In this document: piece by piece, positions 36,454 through 46,511 of the stretch
Layout of the letters: each line of letters opens with the position of its first letter
Numbering within the stretch: position 1 is the stretch's first letter
Assembly: GCF_030272615.1 (NCBI RefSeq)
Contig: NC_081406.1
Span: 138,739,361-138,803,360, forward strand
Source of the DNA: Cryptomeria japonica
Taxonomy: Eukaryota; Streptophyta; Pinopsida; Cupressales; Cupressaceae
DNA: 64,000 nt
Reading direction: 5' to 3'
Notes under the pieces: model-generated
Database searches by the model: none
What the model saw: only the letters and a program-made list of their open reading frames with translations
Told to the model about the DNA's origin: nothing
Position numbers and translations under genes: made by a program

Positions 36454-39400
36454 AATGAAAGTTGCAGATCAGCCAACAAAGCAGCTATAACTATATACAA
36501 ATATGATAACATACTATAATATCATATGTGCATTGATTCCATTCCAAAAATGCAAGAAAATGGTGATAAATGCACCTATGTGGGATCGATGTAGGTGCTC
36601 AACAAGATGCTCTAAAAAAAATTTATTGAAGCCCCAATGCTCGAGCTCCAACTTTGACTTCCCAGATGTCGTGAAAGCTCTTTGTATGTCTTCCCGAAAG
36701 ATGTCGCTCTACTCCTAATTCAATTATTCTTTTCTAGTATCCAATGTGGTCATGACTAAGGGAAAATTTGCATTGATTTATGCCTCATGCTATGTCCTAT
36801 TTCGGGCTTTACCAAAAAGCATCAAATTTTTCTTTCCTTGTGTTACTTTATTACAACTACAATTCATTCTCATGTTTTCGACCCAAAATTGGCAACTTCA
36901 ATAGTTGGCCATATTAAAATATGTGTGGAGTTGTCCCATCAAATTTCTATGAGATTTGATATGTGTGGAGTTGCCCCAACAATGTTTATGAATATATTTT
37001 TTATTGTTGCAATGGTTTTTCAACAATGCTTGCAATTTTAATAACTAAAAAAAACAAAACTTAAAGCAACTAAAATCATAAAAAATAAATGCAATATGTC
37101 AAATTTGCAATGACAATCCTCCTTTCACCATTTTTGAGTGATTTATCTTTAATCTTATACATTACCTTTTTCTATTTTTATGCACCAAATGTAGTAGGTT
37201 ACCCACTTCTAAAATGAAGGGGCGTCCCCTCCGGACCTCCAATCTACTTCTAAAAATGAAGGAGCATACCCTCCAAGTTCCTAGGACATTAGGGATGTCA
37301 CCTAGACCCTTAATGATGTACCTCGTGGAACATTATTGTTTAACGGTTTAGTGTTTATTGATTATCTATTATTTTTATGACATTTGTATTGTTGTGATAA
37401 TTATTTTATTTACAAGCCTTACATTTTATTGTTGAGTTGATTTTATATTATACATTTTTGTTACAAAAATATGACATTATTTATTGGTTGAGCTTGAGAT
37501 TTTATTTATTTTATTCAACTACTAAGATGATTTATTGATGTTAATGATTTTACACCTATAATGTGAATACACATGATATGCATTGGAAGGGTGCTTGATT
37601 GTTGATTTTATTAATGTGGGTTAATATTGACTCATAAAGTGTTCAAGAGGGAGCTTGATTGTACCATAGGATGCATGGATGTAACAAATGAAATGTGTGG
37701 AACATCATATTGATTATTATTTGTTGCTATTATTGTTATCATATGAGCTACTTATGAAGATGAAGAGAACCATTTGTGAGCTTGATAGTTTGATTGATTA
37801 TGAGATCTTCTACAATTGAAATAAAAGAAAAAGTATTATACAAATAATTTCTTAGTTGTGTCTTTTACCATAAGCGTAACTTAATATATGTATATAAAAA
37901 ATAATTAGAAATTATGGTTAATTATGTGGTTATTTAGTGACTTATTAGGTTAAGCTACTACACAATTTTTTTATGTGCGAATATCTTAAGAAATTGAGCA
38001 ATGGACATCAACCTGAAAAATATTTGCCTTTTATTTTATTTGTTGACTCTATGAAACTTAAAATTTTTCAGTTTGAATAATTTTCCCTTGAATTGGTGGC
38101 CAAGACGTGGAAGGCTCCCTGCCCACAATGTTAACTTGCAATCCAAGTGGTTGGAAAGAGGAGTTTGCATGAGTTAATATTGGAGGGAAGTTGCAATTTG
38201 CATGTGCTACATTTGTTTTCATGTTTGGATTCCCAATTGGTGCATCTATATGTAGGAGTTACAATTAGGAAAGAATTGTGTGTGTCATGTTTGAGTTTTT
38301 TTATATCCTCAATTAGTTGCTAACACGTTGCTAAATTGTGGGAGGCTTGTTTTAGTCTTTGTATGTTTGAATTCTTATAGGATGGGATCACTCATGACTT
38401 AGTTGCTAGAGTTCCACTCCTAATTAATCCATTGAGAATTAGGTGCCACATTAATAGAGGATCTCTTTTATTTTCTATCTCGATCTTTCTTAAAAAAATC
38501 TTAAAAATCTTATTATTTGGTGTGGTAGTGAAGAAATTGATAAAAGGTGTCGAGAACAAGTTTGGTTAGCTTCCCGCATTTTTTCATACAAGTCAAAGGT
38601 ATAAGAAATTGTTTGAAGAGTTTGTTTTCAGGTTGGGAGCTCAAGAGTGGAGTTTTACCTCATAGGGGGAACAATGATGAACTACAGAGTTCAGTTCAAT
38701 TTCATTCATGGTTAGTGTATGCTTCTGGTTTTGATTGTGTGAGAGCTTTTGCATCAACGTTTCGGATCACACTTTATGATCCATCATCAAGATGATAGAG
38801 AGCATAAGGAGAAAAATGGATAATGTTGCAAACCTAGACAAACTAAAAAGAGATAGAAAGGTGGAAGGAGAGAGAGAGGTTACCAAGTTAAGACAAGTGT
38901 CAACTCAAAAGAAGGGATAAAAATAAATAAAGAAAAAAAGTACAAGAGACTGAATATAAAAATAAAGCAAAGAAATAGACGAAAAAGGAGAAATAAAGAG
39001 AAAGAAGAGAAAACATAAATATATCAAATAATATACAGAGAAAAACAAAGGAACATTATTAGAAGAGAAAAAAAATATATAAGAAAGTAAAGCAACCTAA
39101 CACAAGAACAAACATTTAAGATGTTTATTTCATTCATGATTCTTGTGGATGTTTTCATAATATTAATTTTTTTGTCTTGTGTCGGTTGAAAGGTTGCAAG
39201 TTTGTTTGGGATCAGTCTTGTAAGAGTATAGCTTTTGCCCAAATTCTCCAAAAAAAAAAGTTTGATGTAATTATAATCAATTTTTGAAATAAAATCACAA
39301 ATATTTCCTCATGGATACTGTTTACAAAATCAATAAGTTTGAAAACCATTGAAATCTTGTTGGCTATTTTAGTAAATAAGAAAACTAAAATCGTGAAGAG

Positions 39401-39479
39401 GTGGTTATGGTCTGTTATAATCCAATAGAATATGTCCTTCAATAACCCTATAAATCAAATTCAAGTTATAGCCTGATGG
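36454..39479. other. About 3 kb without recognised gene
   Basis: It is AT-rich with no conserved motif on either strand. It contains the short repeat at 38710-38795 and an A-rich purine stretch at 38800-39100. The part around 37195-37320 repeats the phrase 'acttctaaaa(t)gaagg' twice and may be old LTR sequence. Confidence 0.4.
38710..38795 (+). repeat. Short repeat shared with 50885-50966
   Basis: Shared blocks in the same order are TGCTTCTGG, GATTGTGT, a T-rich spacer, ATCAACGTTTCG(G/A)ATCACA and GAT(C)CATCATCA. The middle contains a small palindrome (GATCAC...GTGATC-like). No coding sense is visible. Confidence 0.6.
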
Positions 39480-40920
39480 GGTTGAGTGAATATCTAGTTT
39501 TCCAAATTTTCCTGAAAAACATGGATCTCTTGATCTTGTTTCAAAACCCCTTTTGTAATCACGCATAAACCCCACTATAAGTGTTTGGATGAAGTTTTGT
39601 GAGATGTTATTGCTAGTGTAAAACTGTTTTCTGTTGGTTCTGTAACCTTATGGACCAATTTTAGCACTCGAAGGACCCCCAATGGTAAAGAAATTGATGC
39701 CCACTACCCTACCTTAACCTCTAAAGTTTTCTATTTCAGCAAAACCATACTTTGATTAATTTTTTCTCCTTTGGAGCTTCTCCCTTGGTGGGGTTAAAGG
39801 AACTTCAGTTTCCTCTTTAAATTGCTACCACCCCTTTTGCTCACTACTTTGACTCTCTTGTTCCATTTTTTCTTACCTAACAGGGTATTCTCATATGCCT
39901 CATCCATATTGTTCATCTTCAATATCAATAGTTCATATTGAACTTGGATTCTAAACCCATTGATGTTTCTAGATGCTGCCTACTCATATTCTTCTTGTAA
40001 ATCAGTTCAAATTTATATCCAAAAGAATTACTGATTATAAACTTGTACTTTTGCTCTATTTTTTCCTGCCTCAAAGGGTATTATCATATGCCTCATCCAT
40101 GTTCATCTTTAGCATCATACTAGAGCTGGAAACTAAGCCCATTGATGTTTCTAGCTATTGCCTACCTTGTATTCTTATAAATCATTTCTAATTTATATCC
40201 AAAAAAGTTGCTCTCATTATAAGTTTGTGCTCATTGCTCTTTCTACCTTAATTTTGAAACTCCTTACATATATTTTCTTAAATCATAAACTTAACCTTAA
40301 GATTCTTGCTCAGCCTCCCCTTCTTCTTTGTGGTTGAATAAAAAAAAAACACTTCTACAAGTTCTGAAAAAATCTCTTTACTCTCAAGTGGGTTATACCT
40401 AAAAAAATATGTGTATTGGTATTGCTTCTGTTAAAAAATCATCATATCTATATCCCAAATTAATCCCGCATTGTTTGGAAGGCTTTGTCTGCCACAATTG
40501 AATTCGCTCTCCTTCTAACATAAAGGTTAATTGGTTGCCTTCAAATTGCTTTTATAACTAAAAAATTATCATATCATATTTCTCCTCTTCCCCGAGCATG
40601 CTGTAGCTTCTCCCATGCCTTCCCCAAACTTATAGATTCTCCCACCACATGCTGCAAATTTAAGTTTTCTCATATTATCTTCCTCAATCCCAGCCATTCA
40701 AAGTATCTTTCTAATTCCTGAATCCAATTCATTAGCACTTCTGGGCTCGATTAAACTTATCAGAGATGACAATTTTAAACCTTGCTCCATCTTGGACACA
40801 TCTTCCATGAAACTTTCCATAGTATGTATGGCTCCACCCCAAGCCATTTGAAACTCTGCTTCTTCTTTTAATTAATCATTTCAGTAATTCTTCTCTGCCT
40901 TGGATCCCCCTCTGGGCCAA
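39480..40920 (-). pseudogene. Gypsy (chromovirus-like) gag remnant
   Basis: Downstream of an LTR-end/primer-site-like junction (minus TGGTATCTGAAC at 40932-40921), the minus strand gives broken gag-like wording. It includes ERITEMIN, GGAIHTMESFMEDVSKMEQG, RKLKFAACGG and, further down, ARNINGLSFQL near 40120-40170. The order fits a chromovirus gag N-terminus and capsid. Stops and frameshifts are frequent and no pol follows at lower coordinates. A segment of about 185 bp is tandemly duplicated (39890-40250). Confidence 0.45.
39890..40250. repeat. Tandem duplication of about 185 bp within gag remnant
   Basis: Two adjacent units share CAxAGGGTATTxTCATATGCC, then CATTGATGTTTCTAG and TTTATATCCAAAA blocks at the same spacing (for example 39890s and 40070s; 39957 and 40139). 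Confidence 0.7.
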
Positions 40921-41167
40921 GTTCAGATACCATGCTGATACAAAGCCCTGCTCTGCAGCTATCAATCAAGTGAAATTATCTGCAAATTTTACAAAATTCA
41001 TAAAATATAACAGCACAGATAGCACAAATCACTGACTAAAATAGGGGAAGGAGAACTTGGAGACACATAAAACAAATTTGATATTGCATATTATATTCAA
41101 ATGAAAACAATGCATTAGCTTACAAACAGAGCACTACTTAATATACATAAATTCCAATGGCACAGCT

Positions 41168-41173
41168 TTTATT
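41168..41173 (-). terminator. Poly(A) signal of the rhomboid-like gene
   Basis: AATAAA on the minus strand lies about 345 bases after the stop codon, in plausible 3' UTR. Prediction only. Confidence 0.4.
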
Positions 41174-41517
41174 GGGCATGTCAGGTGCCCTAAATTCCTG
41201 CAGTATGGTCTATGTCATGTCACAGAAACGGTGGTCTGCATCAATCTCCAAGTTAATTTCTGTGATTTCAAATTCCAAGCAAGCAGAGGCTGAAAGTCCA
41301 TCCCACTTGTAATCTATCTACCCGTGATCTATTATTGCAAAGAAGCATTCAGATATTTCTACCCACCATCTGAATCGGCAAAGACAGACAGTGTTCAATG
41401 AACCATGTTGAAAGTAATTGTGAAGTTGAATCTAAAGACTTGGGACCTTCAAAGACATTGGCAATCCTTGATGTGAAAAAGTATAGGATGAACAGAACAT
41501 GATAACTGCATTTTGTT

Positions 41518-42450
41518 CTAGTCACTTACCAAACGGGTTGTTCCACACCTTTCACATGCATGGACAAACGCTCCGTTACCAAATGTGCATGACATGCAAT
41601 TCCAAACCAAGTCTGCTCTGTCGAACTCAAGATTATGGGTTCCACTTGTCAAAGAACTTTGTGAGATAACCATGACAGAATCATCACGTGCAAAATACTC
41701 ACGGGGTGTCCTACAACTCTCACAAACATGAAGAAACACTCCATTCTCAGATTTGCAAGACATGCAACTCCAAACCAAGCCTGCTCTGTCAAACTCAGGA
41801 TTAGATGTCCTGATCATCAAAGAGCTTTCTGAGGCAACCATGACAGAATTATCATACGCAAAAGCCTCACGAGATCTCCCACAGCTCTCACAATCATTAA
41901 GAAACACTCCATTCTTAAAATTACAAGATTGACACTCCCAAACCAGTTGTCTTATGTCAGAGCTCTCCTCCATCACAATCATCAAGATTGGACGTTCCTC
42001 GCAACTGTATATCATGTCCCAAAAACTGACTAATAATTGAGGTGCATAAGAACATAGCAAACCTGCAAGGGTACCACAAATGGGTCCAGACAAAGGTATG
42101 GCAGGGTACAAGAAATAAACAGAAGCCAACTCATCTGTGAAAATTGCTGCTATGATCAGTGCCTTGTGGTTTTGGTAAGCAGGTAGAAGGAATCCATCCA
42201 TGCCAAACAGTATCATCCATAACTGACCATGACAAATTGAAGAATAACCTTGCACTGCTATTGGTATAAGAATTATTGAGGCAAACCTTCCACTTCCGAT
42301 GGATCTCTTCAAAAGTCTACCCTTCCACAGGAAAGAAGCAATTTGATATGCAAATTGTGCCTTGCTTGCATGATGGAATATTGGGATGAACCATTGTTTG
42401 AGGTCAAAATTCTGCGTTTCAGATGCTAGCAATATCAGCAAAAACTTCAT
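41518..42450 (-). CDS. Rhomboid-like protein with three RanBP2 zinc fingers, catalytic residues lost (last exon)
   Basis: This is an uninterrupted 310-codon frame. Residues 17-60 (DLKQWFIPIFHHAS, then SFLWKG and SIGSGRFAS) match the TM2 region and the SxLWKGxxLE/GS pattern of RHBDD1/plant RBL14 rhomboids. Residues 83-140 read GMDGFLLP and SGPICGTLAGLL, where active rhomboids have GxSG and GHxxG. Three RanBP2-type fingers follow, each W-x-C-x2-C-x10-C-x2-C: W171/C173-C190, W227/C229-C246 and W283/C285-C302. From family knowledge Arabidopsis RBL14 combines a rhomboid domain with one such finger. The positions of catalytic Ser and His and of the TM2 Asn are changed (Asp, Pro, Gln), so proteolysis is unlikely. 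TM1 is missing and a good splice acceptor (ACGCAG) ends at 42412, so the true exon probably starts at 42411 and upstream exons exist. An intronless retrocopy is the alternative. Confidence 0.7.
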   Translation of the reverse strand: MKFLLILLASETQNFDLKQWFIPIFHHASKAQFAYQIASFLWKGRLLKRSIGSGRFASIILIPIAVQGYSSICHGQLWMILFGMDGFLLPAYQNHKALIIAAIFTDELASVYFLYPAIPLSGPICGTLAGLLCSYAPQLLVSFWDMIYSCEERPILMIVMEESSDIRQLVWECQSCNFKNGVFLNDCESCGRSREAFAYDNSVMVASESSLMIRTSNPEFDRAGLVWSCMSCKSENGVFLHVCESCRTPREYFARDDSVMVISQSSLTSGTHNLEFDRADLVWNCMSCTFGNGAFVHACERCGTTRLVSD

Positions 42451-43450
42451 GCCAATTTCAACTTACAATTTCAAAACCAAACAAAAGTTTTGCTTGCAGA
42501 GAAACGTCATTCATAATACTATAAATTGAGAAGTCACTGTAAAGCCTACATTCATTGGTTATACTATCATACTAAGCTGCTATAAAGCCACCACTAAGGA
42601 GGTCATTTCCCCTTTCTGAAATGCCCCAAAATTGAGCGACAAGTTCAAGCCCACTTCAGGAGTGTTTGCTGGGAAAGTTGAGCTCCACACCACTAATTGT
42701 TAGTTTGCACTAATTATGACAACATCATTATACTGCTCTTCATGATCAAACTTTTGAGAGCACAACCTTGGTTTTTTGTGTATAAAATTAAATATATAAC
42801 TGGAAATGCAAATAAGACACCAAGTAATTAGCTGTGGTTTATTTCATGCAAGCTTCCATTTATTGGCATAGAGTCAGGCAATAGAATTCAGATTTAGGAC
42901 ATAGAAGGATAAAGCCAGAATAAAGTTTATCTGATGTATATAGTGTTCTGTACTTATAAACCGAATTAAAAAAACTCTACTCTGAAACTTCTTCCAGCCA
43001 TGAAGAATTTGACCCAAGAATATTTTGGAAAATTTAATTTGTTCATCCATTGTCGAGACAAAATAAATATGCCACAAAATTTGCTGATTATTTTCTCGGG
43101 GTCTCTGTGATGGTTTGTTTTTGTGAATGTTTTTGATAGTTCTCTGATTATGAAGTTAAGAGCTACTGAAAAAAATCTTCCTTCCACAGAAACTTGTTTC
43201 AAAGAAAGAATATTTTCATCCAAATGAAGCCACATTTTTTCTGAAAGCTTCCCAGGGGGGTTACTGCATACGAATTTTCAGAAACAGTGAGACAAAAAAT
43301 TGCTCTGAAAAATAGAAAAAATGTTTGAATTCATGGGGTTCTATTCTAGAAAATTCTGTTATTATGGTTTGTGATAAGGTAGTGTTCTAAAGTGTTTAAG
43401 TTCCAGAGAGGTTGGAAGTACTATCAATCAATGCTGAAAACATACACTGT
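42451..43450. other. Putative intron sequence
   Basis: There is no supported gene. If the 41.5-42.4 kb exon belongs to a gene starting near 52.9 kb, this is intron. It ends at the left target duplication of the 7.35-kb element. Confidence 0.35.
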
Positions 43451-43455
43451 ATTCC
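43451..43455 (+). other. Left target-site duplication ATTCC
   Basis: Identical to 50804-50808 on the other side of the element. Confidence 0.75.
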
Positions 43456-43925
43456 TGTTGTGACCATTTCACACATCGCCCCATTAAAATGGGGACCCCC
43501 TCTTTTTTGCTCTTGTTTTGCCTGTTCTTCTCTCTGCTTTAGGGTTTTGAGTAAGTGAGTGAGTCGTCTAGACTAGGGTTAAGCTTTAGGGGTTTCCTTT
43601 GATATTTTCAAGCCGAAGTCCAGTCCAATTTTGAAAGATTATTAAGCATCCTCGCTGAGATTGCAATTTTGAAATAGCTTGAGTCTGTCAGGAAGTTGAG
43701 TATGTCTCAGGATGAGTCCAGTCAGAATTTTGAAGGCAAATTCAAGTTAGGTCTAAGTGATAGCATAGTGTTAATGATGGGATTGTGCAATTTTGTCCGG
43801 GTGAATTTTGACCAAATTTTTGAAGGTTTACTAACTTGCCCTTGGCCTTGGAGATGACCTAATTTTGCCTTGTCGAGTGATTGAAGACCAAAAATGTGGA
43901 TATTTTGGCCTGCAAAGGTGAAATT

Positions 43926-45685
43926 GCCCCTGTCCCTCACCCAGGGACCAGGGCGAAAATGATATTTGGTGCATATTGGTTATTGACTTGTTTAATTTGT
44001 TTTATGCAGGGTCTCCAGGAGGACAAATTGGACGTAAATTGAATATATTGAAGATTTTGAAGACTCAAAAATGATGAATTTTGAAGATTCAAGACAAGTC
44101 TGCTCCTGTTCCTCACCCAGGGATTAGAGCGATTTTCCTCAAACACACCTTCTTGGACTTTTTTTTGGATTTGGATTTTTGTTCATAGCTTGTGAAATGA
44201 TGGTATCTTCCCCAGCAAAGGAAATTTGAGATGATAATTATGAGGATTTGGCCCTAAGGACCAAAATCGCTCCTGTCCCTCACTGAAGGACCGGAGCTCG
44301 AATGCCAAGTTTGCCTTATCCTTGCAGGATTTAAATGATTTCGCGATTTGAGAAGATCAAGGAAAGTACGTTTTGCTCATTGAATATAACTTGAATGGAC
44401 CACAATGGAGAAAATCGATCCAAATTGGCTAAGGCACTCCTGTCCCCCTCTCAGGGACCAAGGCGAATTTCAAAGGTAGCTCCTGTCCCTCTCCTAGGGA
44501 CCAGAGCGATTTTCCCTCAAGACAAGTTTTTGGCCAAGGTAAAGCGAATTTCAAGCTTGATATGAAGGAAAGAGGGCATAATCGCTCCATTGAAGATAAT
44601 TTCGAAAGATTGCAAAACGCAAAGTGAGCCCATAATTGCCAAAGCGCTCCTGTCCCTCTCCAAGGGACCAGAGCGATTTCCTCATAAGGCAAATTTCCCG
44701 CAATGTTAAAACGAATTTCATGTTGGAGATGAGTAAAGGAAAGCATAATGAATCCATTGAAGATAGTTTTGAAAGTTAGCAAAAAATGATTGAGCTTATA
44801 ATTGTAAAAACGCTCCTGTCCCTCACCAAGGGACCAGGGCGAAAAACATATCATCAAGTCTTTCCCTTCGAATTTAGATGAATCCAGGACAAGGCACAAG
44901 ATGGCGATGATATTGGAAATGCTTCGAGGAAAAGTGAAGTTACAAAGACCACGAAATTTGATGAGAAATGGCCAAAGCGCTCCTGTCCCTCACCAAGGGA
45001 CCAGAGCGAAATCTTCAAAAAACATAAAATGCTTAACATTGCGAAGTACTATTTCTTGTGTCCAGGACTCAAGGTGGAAGGGAAAGTGATATTCTACGTT
45101 TACAAAGCAATTTAAGGATGATACAATCAAAAGTTTATGCCAAGGACTAAAGGGCGCTCTTGTCCTTCACTCAAGGACCAGGGCGATATTCATTAAAACA
45201 ATCATTTCCTTCCAAGACCACGCCAAGGCAAGGTTGTGCAAAGCGAGAAATGCCTTTCGAAGGACGATGAACAAGGAATTGCTCCCCAAAAGTCAACAAT
45301 TTCAAGCTCAAATGCAAAGTTCGCTCCTGTCCTTCACTGGAGGACCAGGGCGAAAATCCTTGGGGGAGCTCAGTTAGTCTTGAAAAGGCGAATTGGACAT
45401 GCATGAAGCAAACAATAAAGATCATTGCCTACCTCACAACTCGATTTGGCGATTAAAGAGACAAGGATCAAGGATAAAAGATAAGTTCGCTCCTGTCCCT
45501 CACCAAGGGACCAGGGCGAAAGTACTTTAAGGCACACTCCTTCCATAAAAGGAATGAATTAAGCTCAAGATTCCCAAGCAAAATGCTATTTTGGATGTCC
45601 AAGATGGGACTTTGAACGTTAAAAACAAGAAATGCAAGGCCAAATGAAAAGGGCGCTCCTGTCCCTCTCCCAGGGACCAAAGCGA
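43926..45685 (+). repeat. Twelve-copy palindrome array phased at about 166 bp
   Basis: A 31-34 base core like CGCTCCTGTCCCTC, then 3-4 bases, then AGGGACCAGAGCGA begins at 43926, 44102, 44268, 44434, 44479, 44644, 44811, 44977, 45154, 45322, 45488 and 45653. Ten of the eleven intervals are 165-177 bases; one is 45. The two halves are inverted copies (CGCTC/GAGCG and TCCCT/AGGGA), so each can fold as a hairpin. Spacer sequence is diverged, though the units near 44510-44810 are clearly related (both contain a CCATTGAAGATA word). Minus-strand open frames here (repeated SLWSLGEGQER) are by-products of the repeat. Confidence 0.95.
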
Positions 45686-46023
45686 GGTTCTCAACAAGGT
45701 GGTATTTTTACCATGCTTAGGTGCCAATGTCATCTTAATCGCATTAAATGCTAAGTCCGCTAAAACTTTGAAATATTTTTAATTAAAATTGGCATTTAAT
45801 GAGTTCGCATAAGGCATTTAATAATTAATTATGCCTTTTAAAAAAATCGAAATTTAATTGCAAAGGCATTTAATTAATTAATTATTAAATTAAGTGAAGG
45901 GAGTGCGCTTGAGGTTTTATTTTAAATATTTTATAAAAGTCAGCCTCCTTTTTATTTAATTTTGTTTATTATTTGCTTCATTTCCACCAAGTCGGCCTAT
46001 GGGAGAGTATAATGGTGAGCGCC

Positions 46024-46030
46024 TATATAA
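46024..46030 (+). promoter_or_regulatory. TATA box 1 of the unknown element
   Basis: cctatataagaaagg is a strong plant TATA context, about 480 bases before the ATG of the long frame and just after the palindrome array. It is the likely promoter of the embedded gene; prediction only. Confidence 0.5.
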
Positions 46031-46321
46031 GAAAGGTATTTTGAAACATTTTGATCCATCATTCAATCATTGTTTACATACGATTTGGAGAAGCAATAGG
46101 AGGAGCGAAATCTCATCCAAGGAGAGGTGCAAATTTTCAATCCAAGAGGAGTGCGAACTTTGCTAGAGGTTGGAGGTGGAGCGAGTTTTCCTCAAGACGT
46201 TGAAGACCCAAGGTGGTGAAGTTGATGAAGGAGGCGCCTTTGCTAGAAGACTTCAATATTCATTTTGCCTAGCAAATCTCTTAATTTTTGCATCTTTTTT
46301 AGAGCTAGTTCTCCAAGAAAG

Positions 46322-46503
46322 GTATGGTGAAGATCTTCCTAGATTAATTTTGAAATTTTGAAATTTTGAATTTCCAATTGCATAATCGTATTTAGGAAAT
46401 GATAATTCAAAGATTTATCATGAAGTTTCCTAAATTTAAAGCTTAAACTTAATCTATATTTTTACGTTCCAAGGTATATTGCTCATTATGAAATGTTGTG
46501 TAG
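46322..46503 (+). other. Possible 5' UTR intron (182 bp)
   Basis: The donor context is AAAG/GTATGG and the acceptor TTGTGTAG/GTGTCAAG, eight bases before the ATG at 46512. The interval is AT-rich. Transcript data are needed to confirm it; unspliced, an upstream in-frame ATG at 46488 would add eight residues. Confidence 0.35.
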
Positions 46504-46511
46504 GTGTCAAG

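Noticed and set aside
36070-36519. Open frames of 60-150 codons across the microsatellite
   Set aside because: GT/CA/TATG repeats lack stops in several frames by composition; the products are repetitive Cys/Val/His/Thr strings.
43926-45685. CRISPR-like array (regular palindromic repeats with different spacers)
   Set aside because: This is plant nuclear DNA with no cas genes. Spacers are about 130 bases and related to each other, and the repeats are diverged. It is a tandem array in a transposon.
44429-45733. Several minus-strand open frames with repeated SLWSLGEGQER wording, as if a repeat protein
   Set aside because: They are the translation of the phased palindromic repeat. The period (about 166) is not a multiple of three, so the frame changes from unit to unit.
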